From contig JAESIW010000180.1 of assembly GCA_016802295.1 (NCBI GenBank), forward strand, positions 3,641,975 to 3,705,974: a DNA stretch of 64,000 nt, read 5' to 3'. The position numbers were made by a program, and so were the translations under genes. The DNA comes from Brachionus rotundiformis. Lineage: Eukaryota; Rotifera; Eurotatoria; Ploima; Brachionidae. Positions 47,051 to 59,811 of the stretch are shown here, piece after piece (position 1 is the stretch's first letter; every line of letters begins with the position of its first letter). The notes beneath the pieces were generated by a model. That model saw only the letters and a program-made list of their open reading frames with translations. It did no database searches and was not told the origin of the DNA.

Positions 47051-50000
47051 ATGAACGATAAACAAGACGATAACAATTTAAAAAAAGAATTTTCTCTTAC
47101 GAAATTAATTTATAAATTTGACTCAGCAACATTTAATAAAAGTCAACCAGATTGCTCTAATAGTAATGAAAAAATAAATTGCTATAAACAAAAAACAAAA
47201 TCAAGTTTTAAAAAAACATTCCGTCTTGGAACCTCTAGGTCAGATTCAAATAAAAGTGTGCCCAATAGTCCCAAGCCCATGGATTTCAGGCGAAACGCGA
47301 TCAATTTTGAAAACAGCAATAATTTGGATGATGACCAGAACTCGGCCATCGGTAACATTATTATCAACACCATTCAATCTAAACTAGAATCGAATGCTAA
47401 TGACATCGCCTTGATAAAAGCTTTAAGCGCAATGCCATCACGATTCAAAGAAGCTTTTGAGGGTATACTTAAGGTACATTTAGTTTAAAGAATATGGATA
47501 AAATTTTCCAATTTCTTCTTTAATAGACAAACAGAGTTGAAGATTTTGACAAAACACAAAATTTTCGTAGAATTCAGGACAAGCATTCAATATCGAATCC
47601 ATTTGTCGATACCACATTTCGACCATGCAATCAATCCATATTCTACACTGAAGGCTTTAGGAGTTGGCTTGTTTCGCTAGGCAAAGCTGATCATAGAGGA
47701 AATTTTATGTGGAAAAGAGCAAAAGATCTTTATCCAAATCCACAATTTGCTGTTGATGACACGGACGAGAATTATTTATCTGTTTATAACAAAATAAATG
47801 AAAAAAATTATAAAACTTTGTTTCGAACAACTGATCTTGACCAAGGATCATTAGGTATGAGTTTTTATAAAAGTAAATTAAAACTGAATTGCGACGTTTC
47901 ATTTATCTCATGAATTAAATTATTAGTCGCTAAGTTTAAATTCAGATTTTAGACATCTTAATTACATAATTTAAAAATAAATTAAAATAACTTAAATTGT
48001 TTTTTTAACAAGTTTAAAATAAATTAAACTAAAATTTTTTATTTTGCTTTTCTAGGAAACTGTTGGTTTATCAGTGCAGCAACTGGAATAATTCAAAATT
48101 TTAATCTGTTCAAGCGTGTTGTACCATTTGACAATTCATTTGATAATTCAATTTATACAGGTATAAAGATTTTTTAATTTTAGGAAAAGTATTTGATTTA
48201 AAGAAATCGATACTGAAAAATAAGATAACAAACTTTGAACTAAATGCATATTTTAAACAATAAGATTAAGAATATAAAATATATTTCTTGAAAAATTTTC
48301 AATTTAACTTAATTATTTAAAATATGCCAAAAAAATCTCACCATTTTAATATTTAGAAATTAATCATTTTAAAAAAACAAATCAGATCCCTGTCGGTAAC
48401 TTCTAATTATTGCTACTGATTCTACTGAAAACAATACTAGCAAAATAATAAAAATTAACTTAATTAATTTAATACAAAAAAAATATTTAAAAAAAGATTA
48501 TATATAATTCACTAAGCTAAAATATAAAAAAATTAAATTAATGAATGGTTTAATATTTTAGGAGCATTTCATTTTCGTTTTTGGATTTATGGAACATGGA
48601 AAGATGTGGTAATTGACGACTATCTTCCAGTTGGGCCTGACAATAAACTGATATTTTGTAAAAACCGTGATGTTAAAAATGAGTTCTGGTGTGCCTTGCT
48701 TGAAAAAGCATATGCAAAAGTATGCGGATGCTACGAAGCTCTGGAAGGAGGTTTTACCACTGATGCGTAAGAGAATATTTAATTATTAGTTAAAAATATT
48801 CTTATTAAATTTGATTGTTATCAAAAGATTAATTGATATGTCTGGAGGAATTGAAGAAATATATAATTTAATAAATATTCGAAAGACCCTTTATTCAAAC
48901 AAATTATATCCGTCGCATGATACACAATCATTAGATCATAAAACATTTTGGAGCATACTAATAGAAGCTAGAAAAAAATTCTCCGTAATTGGTTGTAACA
49001 TAGAAGTATTTTATTTTAAAAATTATATAAAAGATAACTTCATTTTCCCTAAAGCTTGATGATCCTAACCAAAAAGAAGTTCGTCTTTCCAATGGTCTTG
49101 TTCAAGGACATGCTTACATCATTACGAAAGTAGCCGAGTTAGAAAAACGCGATGAAACTTTTCGGTTGATTCGCCTCTACAATCCTTGGGGTAATGATGT
49201 CGAATGGAACGGTGACTGGTCAGACAGGTAAATCTCTAATTAAAGTTATAATCGTATATCTGTATTAAAAATATATTTTTAGATCACAATTTTGGAATTT
49301 GGTTGATAAGACTACTAAAGAAAAGCTCGAATTGAAGGTGGAAAACGATGGAGAATTTTGGATGAGTTTTGAAGATTGGCTTAGAAATTTTGATAATTGC
49401 CAAATATGCAATCTAACACCTGATACCATAAATGACATCTCAGAAAAAGATTGGGAAAATTCTCGTTTACTAAGCGTAAGCTAGACATAATTGCTTTTTT
49501 GTAAAATATTTTTGTACATCTTTAGAATATATTTTCCATGTGGCAATGTCAGATGTTTCATGGAAAATGGGTTGCTGGTGTTTCAGCTGGAGGTCGCGGC
49601 CAATACAATCCATGTAAACTGATACTTATATCTGTTTTCTTATTTACTTAAAAATTTTTTAAAAGCAAAATATTGGAATAACCCTCAATATACATTTATT
49701 ATCACAGAGAATGATTATATAAGTAATGATGGTTGCTGGGTAATAATTAGCCTAATGCAAAAATATACCAGACAGAAACGTATTCAGCTGAAGAGCGAGA
49801 CAACCGAAGAATACATTCAGTTTAGAATTTACCAAGTAGATGCCAATTAGGAAATATATTCAAAAGTCTTAATAAATATTTTTAAAAGATTAAAAATCTT
49901 GACATATACTACGAATCTTTGAAATCAGGAAAGCCCATACTTGCGTCCGACTTGATTCGAGTAAGCTCAAGTGGATCATACACAAATAAACGTGAAGTGA

Positions 50001-51526
50001 CAGGCAGATTTCACCTCAACAGTGGCGCATTTGTAATCGTTCCATCGATTTATGACGAAAATGTCGAAGGTGAATTTTTGATTCGAATTTTTACTGAAAA
50101 ACCTTTAAGCAAAAAGTAAGAATTCAAAATCGTTTTACATATCTGTAATTTTGTTGGTACTTTAGATCTCTGGAAACTTCAAATAGAAGAGCTACAGTGG
50201 TATTTTTTTAATTTAATTTCTTAAACTTTAGTTGACTATTTGAAAAAAAGAGTATGCCAACTTTAAATTAGTTGAAAAAGATTAATAGGATTAAGTGAAA
50301 AAAAAATGCTTATGAAAATGCAGAAAACAATAAGAATTTAAAATTTTTATTGTTTATTTGGAATTAGATTTAAAAATTACATTTAAGTCATAAAATTTTT
50401 AAGCTGGAAAAATTTTAGAAGATAATTAATTTAAAAAAATTATAAAAAACATTTGAATAATTCAAATTTTAGAATAATATTTGAAAAATAGTTAAATTTT
50501 AATCAAATATATTAAAATATAGAATATAATTTCGTAAGAAAATGTATTATTATCATTATTAGCTAAAAAAGTAGTAATAGTATTAAAAAATACTGCAATC
50601 TCTTTATGTTAAGCTTAATATTCAAATATGACATTAAAAATTATTTTTTGAATTCATCTAAAAATTCTAAAAACTGCTTCGAAAATACTGGTTTAATTTT
50701 CAGAGATTTTTTTTCTCATTATCAAAATTACTTGATTTAATAGTTTAAATAAAAAACTTGTAAACATGTAGTTATTCTTGTTTCAAGGTTTATTTTTGAC
50801 TTTGTTGAATAATATTTATTAGCAATCAATCTAATTATGCTTTTAAAATGTTCTTAGATAGGTAAGCTATTCCAAATATTAATCGGTTTAGAAAAAAAAT
50901 GAAAAGTGTTGTGTTCAAATTTTTAAAGCTTTTATTTATGATTTAATTTTTTTTTTTTAATTTAAATCCAAACTGAAATTGTGATAAGTAACATTTATTT
51001 AATTTATAAAACTTTTTACGAAAAAATTAAAATAGAAATGTTTTTATTTTATTAGTTTTTTTTTTTCTAATAACTTCGATTTAAAAATAGTTTAAAAAGA
51101 CTTTTATTAAAAGATTAAAAAAATAAATTAACTAAATAATTATTGCTGGAAGCTTTAAATAAATTTTGTTTTAAATAGTAATTACGAAGAAATAAAATTT
51201 TTCTAATTATATTAGAATTTTATTGAGAATTTGATTATTTATTTTTCAAGCAATACAAGTGTAATTCGATAGAAGCTGATGATGATCACCTAATGCGGGA
51301 TATTCAAGAACTTTCAGGAGGAGCATCGAAAGTGTTCAACAGATTTGTTAATATAGCTAGCGATTTTACTAAAACGGCGAGTAAAAAACGCAATGAAAAA
51401 AACTCGCGCTATGGTTTGGACTCCTATGCATCTGAATCTAAGAGCAATTTTTTCAATTCGCCTAGCAATTTAGAAAATAAACTTGGATTTTCTCTAAATC
51501 CAGATATTAGTTGTAATCCAAGCTAG
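47051..51526 (+). CDS. Calpain-type cysteine protease without EF-hand domain
   Basis: Calcium-regulated intracellular cysteine protease. Twelve exons join in frame to 799 residues: 47051-47473, 47527-47854, 48056-48160, 48562-48766, 48828-49005, 49055-49227, 49283-49475, 49526-49613, 49666-49835, 49889-50115, 50166-50199 and 51251-51526. Residues 1-140 are a Ser/Lys-rich, unrecognised head. The catalytic triad is intact: Cys253 (DLDQGSLGNCWFISA), His432 (LSNGLVQGHAYIIT) and Asn456 (RLYNPWGNDVEWNGDWSD). The C2-like calpain domain follows (WVAGVSAGGRGQYNPSKYW). There is no penta-EF-hand; instead a C-terminal tail of about 100 Ser/Asn/Lys-rich residues, partly encoded after a 1-kb intron. The last exon fits in phase but could belong to another transcript. 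It is an atypical calpain. Confidence 0.88.
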
Positions 51527-51745
51527 GAAACGAAGTTTTTTATATGAGCATTTTTTATTTTAGTCGATTTTTTGTTTATAAAATAAAAATTTAAAAATTT
51601 AATTTGTTTATTTCTGTTTTTTAAATTTTCTAAAGGCAAAAATTTTGTCTTATTTGATAAAACAAAACTTAAAAAAATTCTGCTTTTCAATCATCTTATA
51701 TAAAAATGACTTAAACAAAAAAATTATCTAAAAAAAAACTTCAAA

Positions 51746-52580
51746 ATGACATTTTCGCCAAGTACCAGACTCGCGCACCATAAGGAAATGTACAAATCGC
51801 CATATAGGCAAAGTTTTCAAGGCTCTCCTATGAACAAAGAAAATGGAATGACAGACAGTCCATCATGGAGAAATGCTTACAAAAAGCGTTGTTTTGATGA
51901 ATTTAAAAAAAGTCGACAGAAACTGATTAACCGGTTCAGAAGTTGTCAAGTTTGTTTAATTTTTAGGGTATTAAAAGTGAAAACTTAATTATAATTATTT
52001 AAAGATAGATGATCCAAAAAAAAAGTCTAAGTTCAAAGATTATATTGAGGAAGAATTAGAAAAAATTTGTTTGCTAGAGGCCGAAAGCAATTCCATATCT
52101 GTCGATGAAGCGCTTGAAATTTACAAACAAATTCAGGAAGAAATAATTCCGAATTATTTAGATGAAACTCAATTGGAAGAATTGCTACAAAACCAGGAAA
52201 GAGAAGAACTAATGAATCAAGATTCGATTTTTCACGCTCAGTCTGACGAATATAGCCGAATTTTTTGTCCAATTTGCCAAAAAGAATTCTTAGTACAGGA
52301 AAATTCGATTATCTTTTGCAAAAATTTTCTCAAAAATAGTTGTGGTTTTAAAATTAATTGCCATGAAGCTAACCTTGATTTGCCCAAGTTGGCTCACAGA
52401 CTGAACAATGCTCTAATGAATCATAATTGCAGCGAAATACCAAGTTTTCAGTTCAAGACCAAAGATCAAATGAGCCAGAATGACTTGATTTTAATCAATC
52501 AATTAAGCTCATCTCCCACAGCACCATGTTTTTTGATAATGTCATGTGAAAATTGTTCACTTATGCAATCAATAATTTAA
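51746..52580 (+). CDS. RPAIN: RPA-interacting protein
   Basis: RPAIN binds replication protein A and helps bring it into the nucleus. Exons 51746-51949 and 52005-52580 join in phase 0 to 259 residues; the human protein has 219. Seen: the N-terminal basic block SPSWRNAYKKRCFDEFKKSR then QKLINRFR, matching the RPA-interacting N-terminal domain; an acidic helical middle (EEELEKICLLEAESNSISVD); and a C-terminal zinc-binding region with CPICQ, FCKN, CGFKINCH, HNC and SCENC. The order and spacing follow the family. The gene starts 220 bases after the calpain stop on the same strand. Confidence 0.9.
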
Positions 52581-52887
52581 TCTAGTGGTTTTACCGCTTA
52601 AAATATAAAATTTTTATATCCAATTTTTTTCTTAAATTAAAAATGACTTGTAATTTTGATTTTTTTTTAAATTAATTAAATAAAATGCTTATAAAATATT
52701 TTTCTGTTGGCTTCAAGGTGAAAAAGGTAAGAACAAAATCTAAAGACTTATACTAAGAACATGATGTCGAAATTTAACTTTATTTTTAAATCGAATAAAT
52801 TAAAAATAAAGGTAAAATCCTTTGCATATTTCAAAATTTAATTCGAATTTCTGGAATTTTTTTTCTGGCTCAATTGGGTGAAAGAAA

Positions 52888-55717
52888 ATGACGAGTGTAG
52901 TCGACGAAATTCGCAATACCACGCCGGGATTGGGCGAAAAATGTGAAGTGGTCATCATAAACCCGTGCTTTAATAATCGATTTTACCAAGTTTTAAAATT
53001 TAATATTCAAAATTAAAATTTAATTTACAAAAAATTTAATAAAAGACTGATTTAATTTCGCTGAATTCTTATTCAACAGATTATAGTGAATTGGTAAACA
53101 ATGCTAGAAAACAGAATACACCTGAACCTATTTCTAACTTGGCACGATCTCATTTTATGAGATTATCTGAAAAAAAATCTCACGAAGATCCCAATTCCAA
53201 GTAACAAACCTTGAGTTTTATTTGACATGCATTAAATACTACCAAGGTCGAGGAAAATCCATCCGCTGCATCTTGCCTGCTCTGTTGGTAATGTTGAAAA
53301 GGTAAAGAAGTATGTTGAAAAAGAAAGTTGCGATCCTATGAAACCCGATTCCCAAGGCCTGTATCCTCTCCATTATGCAGTTATCTCTAATAGTAAGGAT
53401 TGCGTAAATTTACTTTTAAATACCTACAAATGTAATCCGAATGTAAACGATTTAAATGGGATGAGTCCCTTACACCACGCAGCTCAATTGGGATTAGTTG
53501 AAATTATGAAGACTCTTGTGTCTCATCCTGATATTGATTTAGTATTTTTTATAAATAAAAAAAGTTCCATTTTGTTATTTTTTTTAACTTAAGATTGGTA
53601 AAAATTCCGATGGCAAAACAGCTATTCAATTATCTGAAAACAGTATATCAACAAATAGTAAAATTTGCTGTGAACTATTGAAAGATAGACTAAGCCGACC
53701 GGTAAAAGTTAAAAATTAGTTTTATAGTTAAGAAAAATTATTTTTAGGCAAGACAAATAGCTATTAAGTTGATGGATGGGACAGAGATGAATTTGAGCTT
53801 GGTTTCTGGTTCGAATACGACATCTGAACAACTTCGGCATCAAATAATTATTGTAAAAACAAGTGTTCATTAGATTTAATTTAATTTTGTTAATTTTAGA
53901 AACTTGGTCTTGACCAAGAAAGTGCTAATTGCTTTTCTTTATGGATTTGTTCAAAGCATTTGAGTATTTTTATTTCTATCTATTTTAAATTTTTTTTTTA
54001 AATATTTGAAGAACTTCAATTAAAACCGGAACATAAACCACTTCAACATTTGGCTGATTGGAAAAGATGCATTGTTTCACAATTGACAAACGTAGATCCT
54101 TTGAAAGAAGAGCCTAATTTGGTGCTGATGAGAGATGCAATGTGTTCAATGAAAAATGAAAAAAAAGTAATGTTAAATTAATTCAGTAAATCAAATTAAG
54201 AAGCTTTTTAGAATATTTTATTAATAGGTGGCGTTATTTTGTAAAATTAATACTTATTCTGATTCAGATATTTGATGACTTGGTTTTGTTAAAAATTTTT
54301 TTTAAAAGTAAAAAAGCAGCAGATTGTAGAAATTTATCATTTAATATCATATTATTAAATATATGTTTAAATGTGTTTGTACGCTGAAAAAATATGCTGC
54401 TTTTGATTTTCTTTTATTATATTCAATTTACGTGTATTAGAAATTTACATCGTTAAGAATTTTCTTTTCTGTCTTTATACAGCTCTGATAAATACAATGA
54501 TTTAAAAAAAAATTTCCAAAGGATGGTTTCATAAGGACCACATGTTTTAAAAATTATATTTGATAATATTTTACTTAAAAAAAAGATGAGAGTCAATTGA
54601 ATTTATTTATCAAATTTTAATGATCATATTTATTCTTAAAACATATATCATATCAAAACATTCTTTGTTATCTCCAGAACTTAACTGCAAAGTTTCAGCA
54701 CATTCAAAATTATCTAATAATATATAAATTATACTACAATAGTTTACTAAAGATAAAGTTACATATTTTTGAAGATCTCAAATTAAAAAAATAAAAACAT
54801 TTAAATTTGTTTACTTGACCAGGACATTTTTGAGTCAAAAATGATAGATAAACAATAATTTTTAATAATTATTAATTTATATGCTAAAATAGGTCCAAAA
54901 TCAAACTGCAATCAAGTTACTGTGCTATGAAGCCTACTACAACTATATTCATTCGATGTATATTAGTAGCGAGCAGGATGCAGCTAGTCTCGCTGTTATA
55001 TTCATGAGAATGCTTAATGATTCATTAAAAATAAAAGATTGGATTCAATTTTTCAAATCAGAGTAAATTTTAGATCCAGAATAAAATTAATTTTTTTATA
55101 TACAATTTTTGGAAGACGAAAAAATTTGAGAATATTTGTTCCTTTAAAACACCTTTTTAACAAGACAGTATTAGATTGGGCCAAGATAATCTCAAACGAA
55201 TGGGAACGATCTTCTTCTCAATTAAGCTCTCTAAATCAATTTGTAATTACTTAATTTTTTATTTCAAATTTTTAGTACTTTTTTGTTTTAGAAATTACAG
55301 ATTAAATTTTTGTCTCATTGCTGGAGTTTTCCTAATTATGGTTCAGCTTTTTTTTCAGCGATTATTCCAAAAAATAATGTATTCGTAGAGAATTTTTAAC
55401 AAGTTTTAAATTATTAATTTCTATTTAGCATGTTCATATTTGTGTAAACAATCAAGGTGTTCATTTCCTAAATAAGCAAACAAGAGTAAACTTTTCAAAG
55501 CTTTAACTAAATGTCATTAATTTGAAATTTATGAAAGGAATTGGAGCTTTTTTACCCATACCAAGATATAATTTGGAAAGTACACTATTCACCGGACTCG
55601 ATTGAAATTTTTTCCAAAAAAGCCAAACAAAGTCTAATAGCTTACACTAAGCAAAACAATTTAATCAATCAACTAATGTACAAATTAGAAAATAATCAAA
55701 AGCTACCTGATAAATAA
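52888..55717 (+). CDS. KRIT1: KRIT1 (CCM1) with ankyrin repeats and FERM domain
   Basis: KRIT1 is a scaffold of the cerebral cavernous malformation complex; it binds Rap1 and CCM2 at cell junctions. Twelve exons join in frame to 534 residues: 52888-52989, 53046-53200, 53247-53541, 53594-53701, 53748-53852, 53900-53963, 54012-54166, 54893-55062, 55116-55242, 55292-55378, 55429-55485 and 55538-55717. Seen: an NPxF-like motif (VIINPCF), three to four ankyrin repeats (IHPLHLACSVGNVEKVKKYV, GLYPLHYAVIS, GMSPLHHAAQLG), then the FERM domain with IKLMDGTEMNLSLVSGSNTT, LQLKPEHKPLQHLADWKR, LTNVDPLKEEPNLVLMRDAM and LSHCWSFPNYGSAFFSAIIP. These match KRIT1 in order. The human protein has 736 residues; the missing part is the N-terminal Nudix-like domain. 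Confidence 0.93.
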
Positions 55718-57619
55718 AAATTTTAATTTTTAATTTTTTAAGAAATATTTCTTGAAAAAATATTATTAACAATATTTTTTAATATTACATAACTCTGGAA
55801 ATAAAACTAGTATTTGCAATAGGAAACTCATCTGTAAACAACTATGTTAAATTTTGCTTAGTTACTAATTTCTCATATAATTTATAATACATTTACGTAA
55901 AGTTTTTTTTACGCGAAATTAAATTTTATTATTAAAAATTATTTTAATAAAGTCTAAAGACGTATTTTAATTAATAAATAAAATCGTTTTCAAATTTAGA
56001 TCTTAACGACGTCTCATTTATTTTCATTTTTATTTTTGTTTCTCTTTTCAGTAAAAAAATTTTATTTTACGATCAATTTTAGAAAAATTAAAAATTAAAA
56101 TCAAGCCAAATATCATAAAATTTCCTAGACAACTTCTAAAATCTTGATTATCTATTTTGAAATTTATGTCAATTTTTAAAGAGATACGAAACTCTCTCGA
56201 GTTCTATTTAATAAATAAGAAAAGAAGCCTTATCTTTTTTTAAAAAATCAATTTTAAAAAAATGTTGATATTCATAAAGCATTTTATATGACAAAATGAA
56301 ACTTAGCACCAATATTCGTTGGGATCCTGGTAAAAGAACAAACAAATCGAGGCTGTAAAAAAGTGACATAATAGTTTTTTAAAGATTTAAATAAGATTTC
56401 TAAAAATTGTTTCATAGAAAAATAAAATTGTTTAATTTTTTTTCATTATTATGAACAATTGGTAGCTGATAACCAAAAATTTTAGCTTAATTTATAATTT
56501 TAGCTTTATTGTTGCTATTTAATATTTCTTTATGATTGATTCATTTACAAAATCACGAACTACACCTCACACATAATTAATTTGAATTTTTAGTAAATAA
56601 AAAGTATCTAATTTAGTTTGCTGACGAAGTCTTAGTGACTTAATTTTAGAATTTCGCTAAGCTAAATTAAGCTATTTTGTTTTGATGACAAAAAATATGA
56701 AATTTTCTTAAATGCCATATGTTGCTTTTATTAGATTTTTCTTCTGATTATATAATATTTTTAGTTTTAAATCAATAACATTAAAAATCAATAAATTCGT
56801 AGAAAAAGTTTAATAAACGAAAATAAAAAAAAAACATTTCTCTTTGGAAACAAGAAGTTTAATGATAAACCTTTCGAATTTCTTTCCTTCAATCAGTCAA
56901 AAAATAAATTTATTTCCTATTCTTTCGTTAAACAGATTAACTGCGTTTCCAGTCGATTTTTAAACAGGATATTTTAAATTAAGTTTACCTTTGATGGACA
57001 TATAAACTTAAAAACGATATCAAAATTGGAGAAAAATAAATTTTTAAAATTTATACTTTATCAAAAATCAAAATAAAAAACTTATACATCGCAGATTTTA
57101 TGTTTCTTTATGAAATTATAATTTGAATGTTTCATGATTCTAATTAAATTTTATCTTGTTTTTTTGCAAGCTATATAAGTTTTTAGAGACTGGTTTCATA
57201 AATGATAGTTTCGGTTTTTTTCGGTCTAATATCCAATTATCCTCAAATATAAATTTTATCCTCAAAAAAGATCATCGAGTGTAAAAGTCTTTAATTTAAT
57301 AATATTTTTGTACGAATTTTAGATTTGAACTAATTTGATAAGAAATTACCTCATTTCTCTATTTTTTTTACTATAATTTCACAAAATTTTTCGCTAAATT
57401 TATTTTAGCAAATATTGTCAAGTTCCTTTATTTCGTGTGCATCTTTTTGATATATATTTTAGTTTAGTGTTTTTTGAGTAATTTGATCATAAATATAAAG
57501 CGTGACAATTTCCATTTTTAGTTTCTTTTTGTGGCTAAAAAAATATTTTTTCCAACATAATATATACAATTTTTTAATTTTAGACAAAATGTTTTAAAAA
57601 TATAAGCTCTATCATTCAA
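55718..57619. other. Gene-free stretch
   Basis: About 1.9 kb between KRIT1 and the first MGAT2 gene, strongly AT-rich. No exon, RNA or repeat recognised. Confidence 0.5.
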
Positions 57620-59563
57620 ATGCTTTATTCAATTGTTAAAAGGCGCGGGCTAAAATCAAGACTAATAGTAATCTTTCTTGTAGTGTTTGTTCTCATATGG
57701 GTCCAATATTCAGGAAACCCAACCCAATCATTGGACCAACCAACAATTAATCATCTCGATTTGGCAAGCAGCAATACTGAAAAAAATTATGAAAATCTCG
57801 AAGAAAAAATAGATAAACTTAATAGGGAACTTAAAATTAATAATTATTATTTTATTGAACAAATTATAAAAAATGAACAACACGAATCATCAAAATTTTC
57901 AAATCACTCAAATTTAAAATTTCCTCCGCCAGCTCCAAAATTTATAGTCATCTTGGTACAGGTTCATTCTCGATTAAATTATTTAAAAGAGCTTATAAAT
58001 TCACTGCGCCAAACTCGCCACATTAATCAAACCCTAGTGGTATTTTCTCATGATTTTTTCGACAACGAAATCAATAAACTGATTGAATCTATAGATTTTT
58101 GCGCAGTTAGTAATCAATTTTCTATTTTTAATCATCAATTTTTTTATTATTTTCAATTTTGACCAGACTTTACAGATTTTTTATCCATTTTCGCTTCAAA
58201 TATTTCCTAATAAATTTCCGGGACAAGACCCAAATGATTGTCCGAAGTCAATAAAAAAAGAGGAGTAACAAAATTATGATTAAAATTCAATGATGAATAT
58301 TTTTAAATTGTGTCTTAGAGCTAAAATTAGAAAATGCAACAATGCTGATAGCCCGGACACTTTTGGTCACTACCGGGAGGCCACCATAGTACAGATAAAA
58401 CACCACTGGTTTTGGAAAGTAATTTCTCTGCGTGATAAAACCATTTTTAAATTCGAAATTTTAGTTAAACTTTGTATTTGATAAACTTGACATAACAAAA
58501 TATCTCAATAATTTAAATGTTTTACTTCTTGAAGAAGATCATTATGTTTTTCAGGATTCTATCCACATCATTCGTAAATTAACTCAAAAGTTTATTTGAT
58601 AATAGTTTAAAAATAGATGGATAATTTATTTTTTAAAAAGAATACTGAGCGATGTTGATATTGTGTCTTTGGGCTATTTTAAAGGAAAAAATCAACTATT
58701 TGAGCCTAAAACTTTGAAATTCGTAATTAAAATAAATTGGCTTAATTTTTTGGGAAAAAAATATTTTTTTTTTCAGTGGTCAAAATCGTATTGGTGGGCT
58801 TCGAGTAATGGAATAGGACTTGTCATATCAAGAATGCTTTTTGATAAAATTAAGAGCTGTTCAAAGGTATTTATACTTTTTTAATAGTATCTGAATTTTA
58901 GAGCAACATGAACATAAGTAACTTTTTTTTCCATAATCGAATCCAAAATCTCTACAATCGATTGATTTATAGAGATTGTTATGGAAAAAATTAATCTATT
59001 TATAATCTTATATTTTGTGTTCAAAAATTCAAAAATTATTTTTTGTTAAAAATGTTGATAAAGTCTCTTATTAAAGATGTTTTGCGAATATGACGACTAT
59101 AACTGGGTAATTTTTATCAATTGGAAACTCTAAAAAAGTAATTGCTCAAATGAAGGATTGGTCACTTCAATATTTAGTGCAAAAGTGTTTAAAAGATCAT
59201 TTGATCTCAATATATCCTACTTTTTCAAGGGTTGCTCACTTAGGAGAATGGTTTAATTTGATCAAAATTTTCAAACAGAGATTTATTTTGCTTATAAACA
59301 TTTTAGTGGCACTCATTTTAAAAGTAAAGCATGCGATCCGAGCATAAAGTTGACACAGATGAATAAAAAGTACCACAACTCGGTGTCAAATTTTTTTCCA
59401 GAGTCAATCTCAATGAGTGGCAAAGTTATTGGAGTCCGAAAAATTAAAAAGTCAAACGGAGGTTTTTTTTTCCTATGTTGTTGAAAATTTTTTAAATTTT
59501 TCTAATCAAGGATGGTCTGATCCCAGAGATCATGAACTTTGTAAAAGTTTTGTTACATATTAA
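57620..59563 (+). CDS. MGAT2: Alpha-1,6-mannosyl-glycoprotein 2-beta-N-acetylglucosaminyltransferase, paralogue A
   Basis: Golgi enzyme (GnT-II) that adds GlcNAc to the alpha-1,6 mannose of N-glycans, a step to complex glycans. Ten exons join in frame to 437 residues (human 447): 57620-58105, 58167-58264, 58319-58418, 58465-58589, 58641-58722, 58777-58866, 59077-59106, 59156-59250, 59307-59461 and 59511-59563. Seen: type II anchor (LIVIFLVVFVLIWV), VQVHSRLNYLKELINSLRQT, FSHDFFDNEINKLIESIDFC, DTFGHYREATIVQIKHHWFW, the metal-binding LLEEDHY, DVDIVSLGYF, EYDDYNWDWSLQYL, ECGTHFKSKAC and the end GGWSDPRDHELCKSF. Catalytic motifs are present. It faces paralogue B tail to tail, stops 248 bases apart. 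Some donors (GTTTAT, GTTTAA) are weak. Confidence 0.93.
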
Positions 59564-59811
59564 ACTGAATAAAAATTAAAAACAAAAAAATTCTTGTCAA
59601 TTTCACTTCTGTCCTTTTAAATCTTTAATTATGATTAGACTTTACCAAAACAAATTAGCTTTATTTAAATTATTTTTGTTACTTATTAATTAATTATCTC
59701 TTTATAGATTTATTTTTTAAATTTAATTTATAAAATGTGGACGACTAAAATAAAATTATGTGAATAAGTTGACAGAGCGATCAAGTCTTTTGATTATTTT
59801 TTGATTCAGCA

